This document shows positions 45,328-54,819 of a stretch of 63,853 bases of DNA, piece by piece. The notes beneath the pieces are model-generated. The model saw nothing but the letters and a program-made list of their open reading frames with translations, did not search any database and was not told where the DNA came from. The translations under genes and the position numbers were made by a program. The DNA comes from Gallionellaceae bacterium. Its GTDB lineage: Bacteria > Pseudomonadota > Gammaproteobacteria > Burkholderiales > Gallionellaceae. The stretch is taken from positions 1 to 63,853 of the forward strand of contig DAIDMQ010000036.1 in NCBI GenBank assembly GCA_027448945.1. The letters run 5' to 3'. Numbering within the stretch: the first letter of the stretch is position 1; every line of letters begins with the position of its first letter.

Positions 45328-48300
45328 TTAATTACCCAATAGCTTTTCAAATTCGATTGCGGGGACAGGCCGAGAATAAAAATATCCCTGAACATAATCA
45401 CAACCAAAAGCATTCAACATATCGCGTTGGGCTTCAGTTTCCACGCCTTCCGCGATAGTCTTCATTCCGAGTTTATGCGCCATTACGATAATCGCTTCGG
45501 TCAGGGCCTTATCGCTTTCATCTTCTGTCAGGTTACTCACAAAAGAGCGATCAATCTTCAGGTAATCGATATCAAACATTTTCAAATAAGAGAGAGCGGA
45601 AAATCCTGTCCCAAAATCGTCGATCGAAACTTCTATCCCGTAGTTTTGTAATTCCAATAGCCTTTTCTTTACTTTCGATGAATCCTTGATTAACAAACCT
45701 TCGGTAATTTCGACCGTAATTCTATGACCCAGAACCTCAGTTGTTGCCAGATACTCTATCCAGGTACTGGATGTGGATTGCTCAAACTGAACGGGCGACA
45801 TATTTACGCTGACTTAAATAATCCGTCCAAATTTTTGCTCCCATTGTGCAATTCGCGCCAATGCTTCATGGAACACCCAGTCGCCAATTTTCAGTATCAA
45901 GCCGGATTCTTCCGCAAGCGGGATAAATACGGCAGGACTGATCATGCCGCGAACCGGATGCTTCCAACGCAACAAGGCTTCTGCTTTGTTGATTGCGCCA
46001 TTTGTCATATCTACTATCGGCTGAAAATAAACCTCCAACTCCTGATTATCCAAGGCTGATCGCAATTCATTGGTTAAATCTCGTTTTTCAATCGCCTCTT
46101 GCTGCATGCTTGACGTGAAATAACTAAAACGATTCCGGCCCTCATTTTTGGAAGCGTACATCGCCTGATCCGCTTGTTTCAGCAGACTCTCCAGATTCAA
46201 TGCATCAACCGGATAAATGGTAATCCCCAAACTTGCCGAAATATAAGCATGATCGCCGTCACCCAGATCGAAGGGCTGCATAAGCGCATGGATAATATTC
46301 TGCGCAATGCGTTCCAGATGTATCCGCTCGCCGAATTCCGGCAATATTAGCGTGAACTCATCACCCCCTAACCGCGCCACGGTATCGGTCTCGCGAACGC
46401 ACTCCCCGATACGCTGTGCAGCCTGCTTGAGCAACGTATCACCCTTGGCATGCCCAAGTGTGTCGTTAACCTCTTTAAAGCGGTCCAAATCAAGAAATAT
46501 CAGTGCCATAACATGGCCGGCACGATGAGCTTTTTTAATTTCCTGATCAAGGCGATCCAAGAAGAGTCGTCGATTGGGCAAGCCTGTCAGACTGTCATAG
46601 TTTGCTTGGGTACGTATCACCTCTTCCTGTCGTTTCTGTTCCGAAATATCGAAAAACTGCGCCACATAACGATAAATATTTCCGTCCGAATCGCGAATGG
46701 CATTCAGACTGGCAAATTTGACATAGATACTGCCATCCTTGCGTTTATCCCACACTTCACCTTGCCAGCGGTTGGTCATCAACAAGCTGTGCCACATTTC
46801 CTGATAAAAATTCTTGTCATGGCGACCAGATTTCAGAATATTGGGATTTTTACCAACCACATCCTCCAGAGTGTAGCCGGTCAAACTGACAAACGCCGGA
46901 TTGACATCGAGAATCAGATTGTTCTCGTCAGTGATCATCACCGCCTCTGCACTGAACTGGTAAATCAGGGTCGCAAGCCGCATTGATTCATCCGCCAATT
47001 TCGATTTTGTCACATCCTGAACAGTTCCAATCGAAATCACCGCCTTGCCATGCATATCAAAAGTGCTATTGCACTTTTCCTCTACATATTTGATACGGCC
47101 ATCCGCCATGAGTAATCGGTGATGAATTTCATAAGGGACGCGATTCGTCAAATGATCGCTATATGCCCGATGCACGCGCTCCCGATCATCCGGATGTGTC
47201 GCTTGCAAAAATATCTCATAGGAAGCATCAAATTTATTTCGGTCCACTTCAAAAATATTAAAAACCTCATCCGACCAAACAAGTATTTTCTCTGCATGGT
47301 CCAGTTCCCATGATCCCAATTTGGCCGTGTGCTGTGACTCGTTGAGTCTGTGCTCATTTTCCAGCAATACCGCTTTTGTTCTTTTGATGGATTGCACGTA
47401 AAAAGTGACATAGGCAACACCGACTATAAATCCGCAACCCAACAAGGAAATCAATATTACGAACAACTTCCTCTCGCGTTCGACGTCTGTCCATGTGGCA
47501 ACTTCACTGGATACATTGACAATCAAGCCGAACTCCGGAAGTGCTTTGGAGGATTGGACATATGGCACCGAGCGCTCGTCTAAGCGCCTCAACAATGGGA
47601 AGTCCGGATCACGCCACGATGAATTTCCAATCACAGGGAATCTGCCGCGCTGATAGATCGCTTTGACCTTTCCGACAGGTAGTTTCGCAACAGGTGCATC
47701 CGGTAGCGAATGCATTTCCATACGCTTGTCGTGTGCAAGTATGATGACCCCATTGCTATCGGCCAAATATGCATTCGTATGCTGGACTAAGGAATACAGA
47801 GAGGCAACATTAACCTTGGCCACCACAGCACCGATGAAGCGGTTATTTTTAAAAATCGGGGAAGAAAAATAAAGACCCGCGACATGAGTCGTTTTGCCAA
47901 CAGCGTATTGCTGCCCAGATTCGCCCGCTTTGTTTTTCTTGAAAAAATCACGCTCGGCAAAGTTGGTTCCTATCGGCGACCCTGCCGTATCCGAATTACT
48001 GGCGGCGATACAGTCGCCCGCCGCATTAACCACATAAATCAAATCGGCGTTCAGCCCCTCATTACCCTTGGCAAGAAGTCTACTTAACTCCCGCAAAACA
48101 GGAAGTTGGGTCCAGTTTTTCCGTTTGGTTTCAATTGGCAATCCGGATGGCGTGGTTTCACGTTCAAACGCAGCCAGAGCTTGTTTGACTGGGCTCGTGT
48201 TGGAGAAAAAATCGGGGATTCCTCGCATGTAACTCAGATTTTGCCGGATGCTGTCGGCCAAATCCTCAGACCTTAACTTTGACAGATTTAATTCTTGCCC

Positions 48301-48435
48301 AACCAACACTTCGGTACGAACCCTATAGTGCTGGTTGGTGAAATACCAAGCAGTCACACACCAAGACAGTGCCAACAGTACGACAATCAAATTTCTCTTT
48401 TTGGCCTTACTTATCATGACAAATCTTCCAGCCAA
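45328..48435 (-). pseudogene. dCache-PAS-PAS-GGDEF-EAL protein interrupted by an in-frame stop
   Basis: One reading frame of 1,035 codons encodes an N-terminal helix (about residues 15-33) and a periplasmic sensor region. A second helix lies near 335-352, followed by two PAS domains, GGDEF (ARLGGDEFTLILPEF) and EAL (EALLRWKHP). A single TAA at 45816-45814 interrupts EAL between GRII and VSVNMSPVQF. Homologues usually have Gln here, so CAA to TAA is the simplest change. The catalytic EITEG, IDDFGTG, LKIDRSF and AEGVET lie after the stop. As read, the product is a diguanylate cyclase with a broken phosphodiesterase. A sequencing error is also possible. The start may be ATG 48417. Confidence 0.85.
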
Positions 48436-48829
48436 TCACATTAATAAAACAGTAACTCATTATTGAGATAATCACTTGGTCACACGCTTAACAATGACCG
48501 GAGCAATAATCAAATCCTTGGGTAAATCTGCATATCGCCGCGCTTATTGCGGTTAGACCGTTACTGTCACTTTAAACAGATGTCCCAATAATATATTGCT
48601 ATGCGATTTTGAATCGTCGGGCCAATACATCTGTATTTTGCTTAACGCTGCCATTATTCTTGCCTCACTGGCAGTTTGTGCAGACCCGTTGATGATTGTG
48701 TGAGAACCGAGTGTTTTTCCATTTTGAAAAGGATACGCCCAAGTTTCATGGTTTAAGCAGCGGCCACAAGTCTAGCAAAAAACGGAATGATTCAATTTCA
48801 TAAACAAGGCAGGTTTTCACATCCATTTC

Positions 48830-48860
48830 CCCCAATTGGGGAATTCCCAACATATGGGAA
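48830..48860. repeat. Stacked palindromes
   Basis: A perfect 12-bp palindrome, CCCCAATTGGGG (48830-48841), is followed two bases later by TTCCCA-ACATA-TGGGAA (48844-48860). The junction TTGGG-GAATT-CCCAA is itself an inverted repeat. Three overlapping dyads in 31 bases suggest repeated binding of a dimeric regulator or a recombination/attachment-like site. Confidence 0.5.
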
Positions 48861-49129
48861 CGTTGCAACCATGCGATCAACCTTGCCGGGACAGTTTCCG
48901 AACTTCGTCAAAAAATTATCCCGCTCAAGCTCTACCAACCCAAACCGTTAATACCGCTGCCGACAAAGCAAAGCAAGCCCCCTCTACTGTGTCGGGCTAT
49001 TAGTCTTTGAGTTTGACCGGCACAGCTAAAGCCGTGCCGAATACCAGACTTGGGAGCCGATATTCAATCGACCCCGCAGAGATGTCAAAAGCTTGCCGGA
49101 AACACTCGGGTTGCATGTAAAATCATTTG

Positions 49130-49148
49130 CACTCCGATATTTGGAGTG
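49130..49148. promoter_or_regulatory. Inverted repeat upstream of ygfZ
   Basis: CACTCC and GGAGTG are perfect 6-bp arms around a 7-base spacer, GATATTT. The repeat ends 16 bases before the ygfZ ATG. The spacer region could serve as a -10 (GATATT) with TTGCAT upstream, though the 19-base spacing is long. It could be an operator or a leader hairpin. Confidence 0.35.
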
Positions 49149-49164
49149 ATGATCGCAATTCGTT

Positions 49165-50202
49165 ATGAAAGCAAATCTCACCATGAACCCAGATTGGCAA
49201 AATTTCCTCTCTCAACAACATGCGTATATCGCAGAGGGCGTGGTACAGCACTTTGGCGACTTTGATGCGGAACTCAAGATCACAAGCTATGACACCGTGA
49301 AATGCGATTTGAGCCAATTCGGCACGCTGAGCGTGAGCGGAGAAGAGGCGCAGAGCTTTTTACAAAACCTGTTGAGCAACGATATCCGCCTGGTGGATGA
49401 CAGCCACGCGCAACTAAGCAGCTTCAACACGGCAAAAGGCCGCATGTTGGCGGTTTTTTTGATCTGGCGTGACGGCGAGAACTATCTGTTGCAACTGCCC
49501 GCCACCTTGGCCGAGGCCTTGCGCAAAAAGCTCTCCATGTATGTGCTGCGTGCCAAGGTCAAGATCACCGATGTCGGCAATGAGCGCGTCACCCTGGGTA
49601 TCTCGGGTCCCGGCGCAACCGAGCGTCTGGGCAGTTTTTATCAAGACCTGCCCGCCGAAGACATGGCCTGTGTCAGCCACAAGGGTGTGAATCTGATTCG
49701 CATCAATGAGACGCGTTATCTGCTCTCCACTCCCGCCGAACAAGCAGTCAGGTTGTGGTTGGATATTGGCGTATACCCGGTCGGCAGCATGTGCTGGGAT
49801 TGGCTCAATATCCGTTCGGGCATCCCCGTCATCGTGCCAAAAACTCAGGAAGAATTTGTACCGCAGATGGCGAATCTGGATGCATTGGGCGGCATCAACT
49901 TCAAGAAAGGCTGCTACCCGGGCCAAGAGATCGTGGCCCGCATGCACTACCTGGGTAAGCTCAAACGCCGCATGTATCTGGCGCATCTGGAGTGTGCGGA
50001 AACACCGCAGGTAGGTGAGGAGTTATTCAGTGCCGACATGCAAGGTCAGCCCAGCGGCATGATTGCCAATGTCGCCCCCGCACCCAATGGGGGATACGAT
50101 CTCCTCGCGGTTTTACAAACCGCGAGTGTGGACACTCATCCCATCCATACCCAAGCTGGCGTGGCACTGGAGATACTGCCGCTGCCATACGCCCTCGGCT
50201 AA
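49165..50202 (+). CDS. ygfZ: YgfZ/GcvT-family folate-binding protein
   Basis: YgfZ proteins bind tetrahydrofolate and help Fe-S cluster enzymes such as MiaB mature or recover from oxidative damage. The 345-residue protein shows the diagnostic KGCYPGQEIVARMHYLGK near residue 250. It has the T-protein-like fold with FNTAKGRMLAVFLIW, and a C-terminal beta domain. An ATG six codons in (49183) is an alternative start; neither has a clear Shine-Dalgarno. Confidence 0.93.
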   Translation: MKANLTMNPDWQNFLSQQHAYIAEGVVQHFGDFDAELKITSYDTVKCDLSQFGTLSVSGEEAQSFLQNLLSNDIRLVDDSHAQLSSFNTAKGRMLAVFLIWRDGENYLLQLPATLAEALRKKLSMYVLRAKVKITDVGNERVTLGISGPGATERLGSFYQDLPAEDMACVSHKGVNLIRINETRYLLSTPAEQAVRLWLDIGVYPVGSMCWDWLNIRSGIPVIVPKTQEEFVPQMANLDALGGINFKKGCYPGQEIVARMHYLGKLKRRMYLAHLECAETPQVGEELFSADMQGQPSGMIANVAPAPNGGYDLLAVLQTASVDTHPIHTQAGVALEILPLPYALG

Positions 50203-50214
50203 TCGGAGAGACGA

Positions 50215-52050
50215 ATGAAGACCCAATCGCCGCTTACACGTGTCCACCTGATAGCCGCGATTTTGGTTTCCCTCATCGCCGCCGACAGTCTGTGGCTGAA
50301 TGCCTTCAGCACGCCTGATGCACGTTTGTCTGACGTATTTGTACGCGCCGTTGCCGGCGGTTTACAGACCGATCCCGACATCGTCATCGTCGATATCGAC
50401 GAAGCGAGCTTGGCGGCGATGCAAGACGTGGCGGGTAGCTGGCCTTGGCCGCGTGCGGTGCATGGCGAGTTGCTGGAAGGCATCGCCAAACAACAGCCTG
50501 CCGCGATTGTGTTCGATATCCTGTTCAGCGAGCCAGACCGCTATCGTCCAGAGAGTGACCAGATGTTCAACGATACCTTGCATGGTATGAACAACGTCTA
50601 TTTCCCGATGCTGCAACTCAATGGTGATCAAGCAACCGGTGTGCCGCTTGCCGAACTCGCCAAGGTCAGTGATATCCCCCACCGTGCCGATGCCGATCTG
50701 AATGCACGTGCCATCCTGCTGCCGCCACAGGCCATCAATACCGAGTCTTGGCGCATCGGCCTGATTAACTTCAATGAAGACAAGGACGGTATCGCACGCC
50801 GCTACGGCGTACACCGCGACATCGGTGGCTGGGAGCTGGAATCCTTGCCGGCCCGAGTGATGCGCGGACTGAAGATCGCAACACCGGAACAGGGCAGTAT
50901 CACCTTGCACTGGCGCGGCGGGCAGCCTGCCTACCGCCACATCTCCTACAGCGATTTATACAACGACCAGACACGCGAGCATCCATTGCGCGACCCGCAT
51001 GAACTGAGCGGCAAAATCGTCGTCATCGGCAGTTCGGCGACGGGCTTGCATGACATCCGCGCCACGCCCATCTCCAGCCTGTATTCGGGCACCGAGATAC
51101 TCGCCACCGCGATAGACAATCTCAAGAACCAGCGTTATTTGACTGCGGCCCCTGTATATTTTGCACCGCTGCTCGCGCTGTTGCTGATCGCACTGCAATT
51201 GCCCATGTTCGCCCGCCATATAGACGCCTCACGCATAGGTATGACCATGCTGGCGATCACCGCCCTACTCCTCGCGGGCCAGAATCTGGCGATGTCGCAT
51301 CTCTACAGCATGGCCATGTTCACGCCATTGCTGTTCGGCTGGCTGTTCTACTTCGCTGCCGCACTGAGCGAATATCTGCGTGAAAAGGCCACACGTGAAC
51401 AGACCGTGCGCATCTTCAACCGCTTCCTCGATCCGCGTGTCGTGGACGCACTGGTCGCACAGGGAGAAACGCCACAATCGTTAAGCAGTCAGGCGCGCGA
51501 CATCACCGTGCTGTTCTCCGATATACGCGGCTTCACCACCATGTCCGAGAGTCATACGCCGGAACAGATTGTGGCGTTGCTCAATCGTTATTTCAGCCTG
51601 CAAGTGGAAATCATCTTCCGCCACGGCGGCACGCTGGACAAGTTCATCGGCGATGCAATCATGGCGTTTTGGGGAGCACCTCAAGATGATTCCCAACATG
51701 CGGAACATGCGGTCGCGGCCGCCATCGAGATGGAACAATGCCTGATCAAATTCAAACAGGAACTGGGAACCGAGGGTAACGATTTCGATGTGGGCATAGG
51801 CATACATAGCGGCAAAGCCGTGGTCGGCTTCATCGGCTCTGAAGAGAGGCTGGACTACACAGCCATCGGCGACACCGTGAATTTATCCAGTCGTATCGAA
51901 GGCCTGACCAAGGGCGTGGCACGCATCCTGGTCTCGAGCGACACCGTAGCCCGCTGCGGCGATGCGTTTGACTTTAGCCCGACGGGCTCTTATAAAGTCA
52001 AAGGTCGCGTGCAAGAAGTCGAACTGTTTTTCCCCAAGGTGAAATCATGA
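50215..52050 (+). CDS. CHASE2-domain adenylate/guanylate cyclase
   Basis: The 611-residue membrane protein has an N-terminal helix, a large periplasmic CHASE2 sensor domain (residues about 30-310, VIVDIDEASLAAMQDVAGSWPWPR) and three transmembrane helices (about 315-390). A class III cyclase domain follows from about 420. FSDIRGFTTMSE carries the first metal aspartate, FIGDAIMAFWG the second, and DYTAIGDTVNLSSRIEG the conserved transition-state Asn and Arg. It should make cAMP or cGMP on an extracytoplasmic cue. Its stop overlaps the SH3 gene. Confidence 0.93.
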   Translation: MKTQSPLTRVHLIAAILVSLIAADSLWLNAFSTPDARLSDVFVRAVAGGLQTDPDIVIVDIDEASLAAMQDVAGSWPWPRAVHGELLEGIAKQQPAAIVFDILFSEPDRYRPESDQMFNDTLHGMNNVYFPMLQLNGDQATGVPLAELAKVSDIPHRADADLNARAILLPPQAINTESWRIGLINFNEDKDGIARRYGVHRDIGGWELESLPARVMRGLKIATPEQGSITLHWRGGQPAYRHISYSDLYNDQTREHPLRDPHELSGKIVVIGSSATGLHDIRATPISSLYSGTEILATAIDNLKNQRYLTAAPVYFAPLLALLLIALQLPMFARHIDASRIGMTMLAITALLLAGQNLAMSHLYSMAMFTPLLFGWLFYFAAALSEYLREKATREQTVRIFNRFLDPRVVDALVAQGETPQSLSSQARDITVLFSDIRGFTTMSESHTPEQIVALLNRYFSLQVEIIFRHGGTLDKFIGDAIMAFWGAPQDDSQHAEHAVAAAIEMEQCLIKFKQELGTEGNDFDVGIGIHSGKAVVGFIGSEERLDYTAIGDTVNLSSRIEGLTKGVARILVSSDTVARCGDAFDFSPTGSYKVKGRVQEVELFFPKVKS

Positions 52051-52538
52051 AAAAGTGCTTCCTTATCCTGATGATGTTGGGCCTGCCTTTGTCGGCATCC
52101 GCCGTTGAGCAAACGGCGTTTACGATACGCAGTACCGAGATCAAGAAACAACCCTATAGCGATGCCCAAACGCTGGCAACACTGCCGGACAAGGCTAGCG
52201 TGAAAATCGTGCTGCGCAAGGGCGGATGGGTAAGCATCAGCAGTGCCCAAGGCAGCGGCTGGGTGAAGATGCTCAATCTGCGCAGCAACAGCACCGGCGA
52301 AGAGCGCGGTGACAACGGCCTACGGAGTCTTTTCAACATGGGGCGCAGCGGTAGCAGCGGCATCACCGTCGCCACCGGCGTGCGCGGTCTATCCGAAGAA
52401 GACCTTAAGACCGCCTCACCCAACCCGGATGAGCTCGCCAAGATGAAAAACTTTGCGGTTAGCCAGGCGCAAGCAGAAAAGTTCGCGCGCGTCGGCAAAC
52501 TCAATTCACAAACGTTGGATTACATCCCGGCACAGTAA
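52047..52538 (+). CDS. Periplasmic bacterial SH3-domain protein
   Basis: The 163-residue exported protein has a signal peptide (residues 1-19, cleavage after SASA). A bacterial SH3-like domain follows at about 22-80, with IKKQPYSDAQTLATLPDKASVKIV and GGWVSISSAQGSGWV. The rest is a low-complexity Gly/Ser region and a helical tail. It overlaps the cyclase stop by ATGA and precedes the M48 protease, a trio that suggests an envelope sensing or maintenance unit. The ligand is unknown. Confidence 0.86.
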   Translation: MKKCFLILMMLGLPLSASAVEQTAFTIRSTEIKKQPYSDAQTLATLPDKASVKIVLRKGGWVSISSAQGSGWVKMLNLRSNSTGEERGDNGLRSLFNMGRSGSSGITVATGVRGLSEEDLKTASPNPDELAKMKNFAVSQAQAEKFARVGKLNSQTLDYIPAQ

Positions 52539-52578
52539 GCACTGTTGATAGCACATCGCATCTATTAGGAGTCGCATC

Positions 52579-53427
52579 ATGTACAAACGAACTATCCTTG
52601 TCACCGGCTTGGTCTTGGCATTCACCGGCACTGCAGCAGCCTTCGATTTCGATTGGCAAAAGGCACTCAAGGTCGGCGGCGAGACCTTGCAAAAGGTTCA
52701 GGCCGCGAATAAAACCGTAGACGAAGCACAAGAGATCGAACTAGGTCAGGGCATCGCAGCCAATCTACTCGGCACCTCGCCACTGCTGGACAACAATCGC
52801 GTGCAGCTCTACGTGAACGATGTAGGCCGCTGGTTGAGTCTTCATACCGAACGTCCGAATCTACCCTGGCAATTCGGGGTGCTGGAGAGTACCGACCTGA
52901 ACGCTTTCGCCACACCGGGAGGGACCATCTTCGTCACCAAAGGCCTGCTGATGAATCTGAGCAACGAGTCCGAACTGGCAGGTGTGTTGGCGCATGAGAT
53001 GGTGCATGTATTGAGCAAACATCATTTGGCCGCATTGCAAAAGTCTGCACGCATGGACTTGGCCGGCGATCTGGCGAATGAAGCGCTTAAAGACAGGGCT
53101 GGACCAATCCTGGATAAGGCCGTCAAGGCAGGTACCGAAGTGTATGCGCGCGGCCTGGATAAGAGTGACGAGTTCGAGGCCGACCGCAAGGGCATCATCA
53201 TTGCCACTCGTGCGGGTTACGACCCCTATGGTTTGCCTGCGGTGTTGCAGATGCTAGATGCTGCCAATGCTCAAGACTCATCTCTGGCGCTGATGTTCAA
53301 GACTCACCCCGCACCGCGTGCCCGCCTGAATCTGCTCGATAAGATCATGGCCGACAATTTCGACAACTACAGGGCACCTGTGCAGACGGACAAGCGTTTC
53401 TTGGCGGCACTTGCGCAAGTCAAATAA
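52579..53427 (+). CDS. M48-family periplasmic metalloprotease
   Basis: The 282-residue protein has a signal peptide (TGTAAAF, about residue 22) and an M48 peptidase domain with zinc motif LAHEMVHVLSKHH near residue 138. The third ligand glutamate lies in DEFEADRKGI. The C-terminal KTHPAPRARLNLLD motif is typical of BepA/YcaL/LoiP relatives that help in outer-membrane protein quality control. A TAGGAG Shine-Dalgarno precedes the ATG. It lacks the TPR region of BepA. Confidence 0.92.
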   Translation: MYKRTILVTGLVLAFTGTAAAFDFDWQKALKVGGETLQKVQAANKTVDEAQEIELGQGIAANLLGTSPLLDNNRVQLYVNDVGRWLSLHTERPNLPWQFGVLESTDLNAFATPGGTIFVTKGLLMNLSNESELAGVLAHEMVHVLSKHHLAALQKSARMDLAGDLANEALKDRAGPILDKAVKAGTEVYARGLDKSDEFEADRKGIIIATRAGYDPYGLPAVLQMLDAANAQDSSLALMFKTHPAPRARLNLLDKIMADNFDNYRAPVQTDKRFLAALAQVK

Positions 53428-53447
53428 GCATTCGCCGGGAACACACC

Positions 53448-53841
53448 CTGGACTATCCACAAGTCGCTTTGGAATTCATGAACCGCGATCACGCCGAGTT
53501 CGATCATCTGCGATGATGAGCTGCTGTCAGCCTTGCGCGAGCAGGCTGGCCATGAACGAATCAGTGAGCTGTACGCCACACTACTGGAACATACCCGCCA
53601 GCACTTCGCTGAGGAAGAGCGCCACATGCAGCGCTACAACTTTCCGGCTTATCCCATGCACAAGGGTGAACACGACAGGGTGCTACTCAGCATGGACCAA
53701 CATGCAACCGCATGGCGCAACGGCGCAAAAGTGGACGAGTTGCTACCTTGGTTGGAAGGTCAGGTCGCGGACTGGTTCATCCATCATGTCAGTACTATGG
53801 ATATGATGACGGCGCGCCATGTGCAAACGCAGATGGTCTGA
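53448..53841 (+). pseudogene. Bacteriohemerythrin with frameshift
   Basis: Two frames together make a hemerythrin HHE-type protein. The first reads LDYPQVALEFMNRDHAEFDHL and hits TGA at 53514. The second, one phase over, reads DDELLSALREQAGHE, then LEHTRQHFAEEERHMQ, MHKGEHDRVLL, and FIHHVSTMDMMTARHV. All diiron ligand motifs (H, HxxxE, HxxxH, HxxxxD) are present only when both are joined. The shift lies at about 53508-53512. It is either a broken oxygen/iron-binding protein or a sequencing error. The intact second frame has a possible start at 53533 but would lose the first histidine. Confidence 0.8.
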
Positions 53842-53880
53842 ATGACTTACTGGATAAGTGAGTACGTAAAAACAACCGCA

Positions 53881-54327
53881 TCACAATGTTGACGGTTCAT
53901 CCAGTTTGCGCAACATCTTGATATGCGGTATCCCTGCATCCATAAACACTTTACCTTGCTCGACAAAATCAAAGCGTTGGTAAAAAGGCACGGCTTGCGT
54001 CTGCGCATCCACGTCGACTTGCGTGTAATCATGCGCCTCGGCGTAGGCTAATAAAGCTTCCATGATAGCCGTACCGACCTTCTTTTCACGCCATGCAGGT
54101 AACACGGAAATACGGCCTATATGTCCATTGTTGAACATACGTCCACAGCCTATCGCCTCGCCGTTTGTGGTCAAAGCCAATGCATGCCTGCAGGTCTCAT
54201 CATGCTCGTCCCATTCCATCTCCTCGGGTACACCCTGCTCCTGAATGAAGACTGCGGTGCGTATCGCTTTAAGTAGCGGTTCCCCATCGTGCCAACACAC
54301 CAGACTGACGGTAAACGGTTGAGTCAT
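53881..54327 (-). CDS. GNAT-family N-acetyltransferase
   Basis: The 148-residue protein has the GNAT fold: VFIQEQGVPEEMEWDEHDET near the N-terminus, the acetyl-CoA strand GRISVLPAWREKKVGTAIME (motif A) near residue 70, and the C-terminal DAQTQAVPFYQRFDFVEQGKVFMDAGI. This matches the YjcF/ElaA-like branch. The acceptor substrate is unknown. It lies 13 bases upstream of the transcript direction end of the L,D-transpeptidase gene, on the same strand. Confidence 0.88.
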   Translation of the reverse strand: MTQPFTVSLVCWHDGEPLLKAIRTAVFIQEQGVPEEMEWDEHDETCRHALALTTNGEAIGCGRMFNNGHIGRISVLPAWREKKVGTAIMEALLAYAEAHDYTQVDVDAQTQAVPFYQRFDFVEQGKVFMDAGIPHIKMLRKLDEPSTL

Positions 54328-54339
54328 GATTCCCTCCCT

Positions 54340-54819
54340 TCAAGCCAATATCTCGACTGAGATTCCTACGGGTATCCAATCGAACAGTTCGATCAAATCA
54401 TTATTATTCATACGTATGCAGCCATGTGAACCGGGTTGCCCCAGCGTCACCGTGTCTGGCGTGCCGTGGATATAAATGTAGCGGCGCATAGTATCACTCG
54501 GACCCAGTCGGTTGTAACCTTCTTCGCACCCCGATAACCACAAGATGCGCGTCAATATCCAGTCCCGCCCCGGGAACTGCGCACCCAACTCTTTAGTGTA
54601 AATTTCACCCGTGGCACGCCTACCTACAAACACCGTATTGGCTTCACTCCCGCCGCCTATCTTGGCGCGGATAATATGTCTGCCACGCGGTGTGCAATAA
54701 CTACCGCTACGCTCACCGACACCTTGTCCGGCAGAGGAAATTGGATAGCTTTTCAACACGCTGCCCGAGTCATCAAGCAACTCAAGTTGTTGTGTGGGGA
54801 TATGTATCAGGATTTTCAT
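54340..54819 (-). CDS. L,D-transpeptidase (YkuD domain)
   Basis: The 159-residue protein consists almost only of a YkuD catalytic domain. The motif HGTPDTVTLGQPGSHGCIRM carries the catalytic histidine and cysteine of enzymes that cross-link peptidoglycan or attach lipoproteins to it. The start is ATG 54819 (MKILIHIPTQQLELLDD). No signal peptide is evident, which is unusual for a periplasmic enzyme, though several proteobacterial members look the same. Its start overlaps the tadA stop by ATGA. Confidence 0.9.
   Translation of the reverse strand: MKILIHIPTQQLELLDDSGSVLKSYPISSAGQGVGERSGSYCTPRGRHIIRAKIGGGSEANTVFVGRRATGEIYTKELGAQFPGRDWILTRILWLSGCEEGYNRLGPSDTMRRYIYIHGTPDTVTLGQPGSHGCIRMNNNDLIELFDWIPVGISVEILA

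Larger units (their letters stand above)
48436..49164. other. Gene-free stretch with palindromes
   Basis: No open frame with coding character was found in these 729 bases. Features seen are stacked palindromes at 48830-48860, an imperfect hairpin near 49018-49040 (CGGCACAGC, TAAA, GCCGTGCCG), and an inverted repeat at 49130-49148 just before ygfZ. The low-complexity, AT-rich left half may hold the promoter of the GGDEF-EAL gene. Confidence 0.6.

Noticed and set aside
48436..49164. Prophage or integron attachment region
   Set aside because: No integrase, tRNA or attC-like unit is present; only palindromes were seen.
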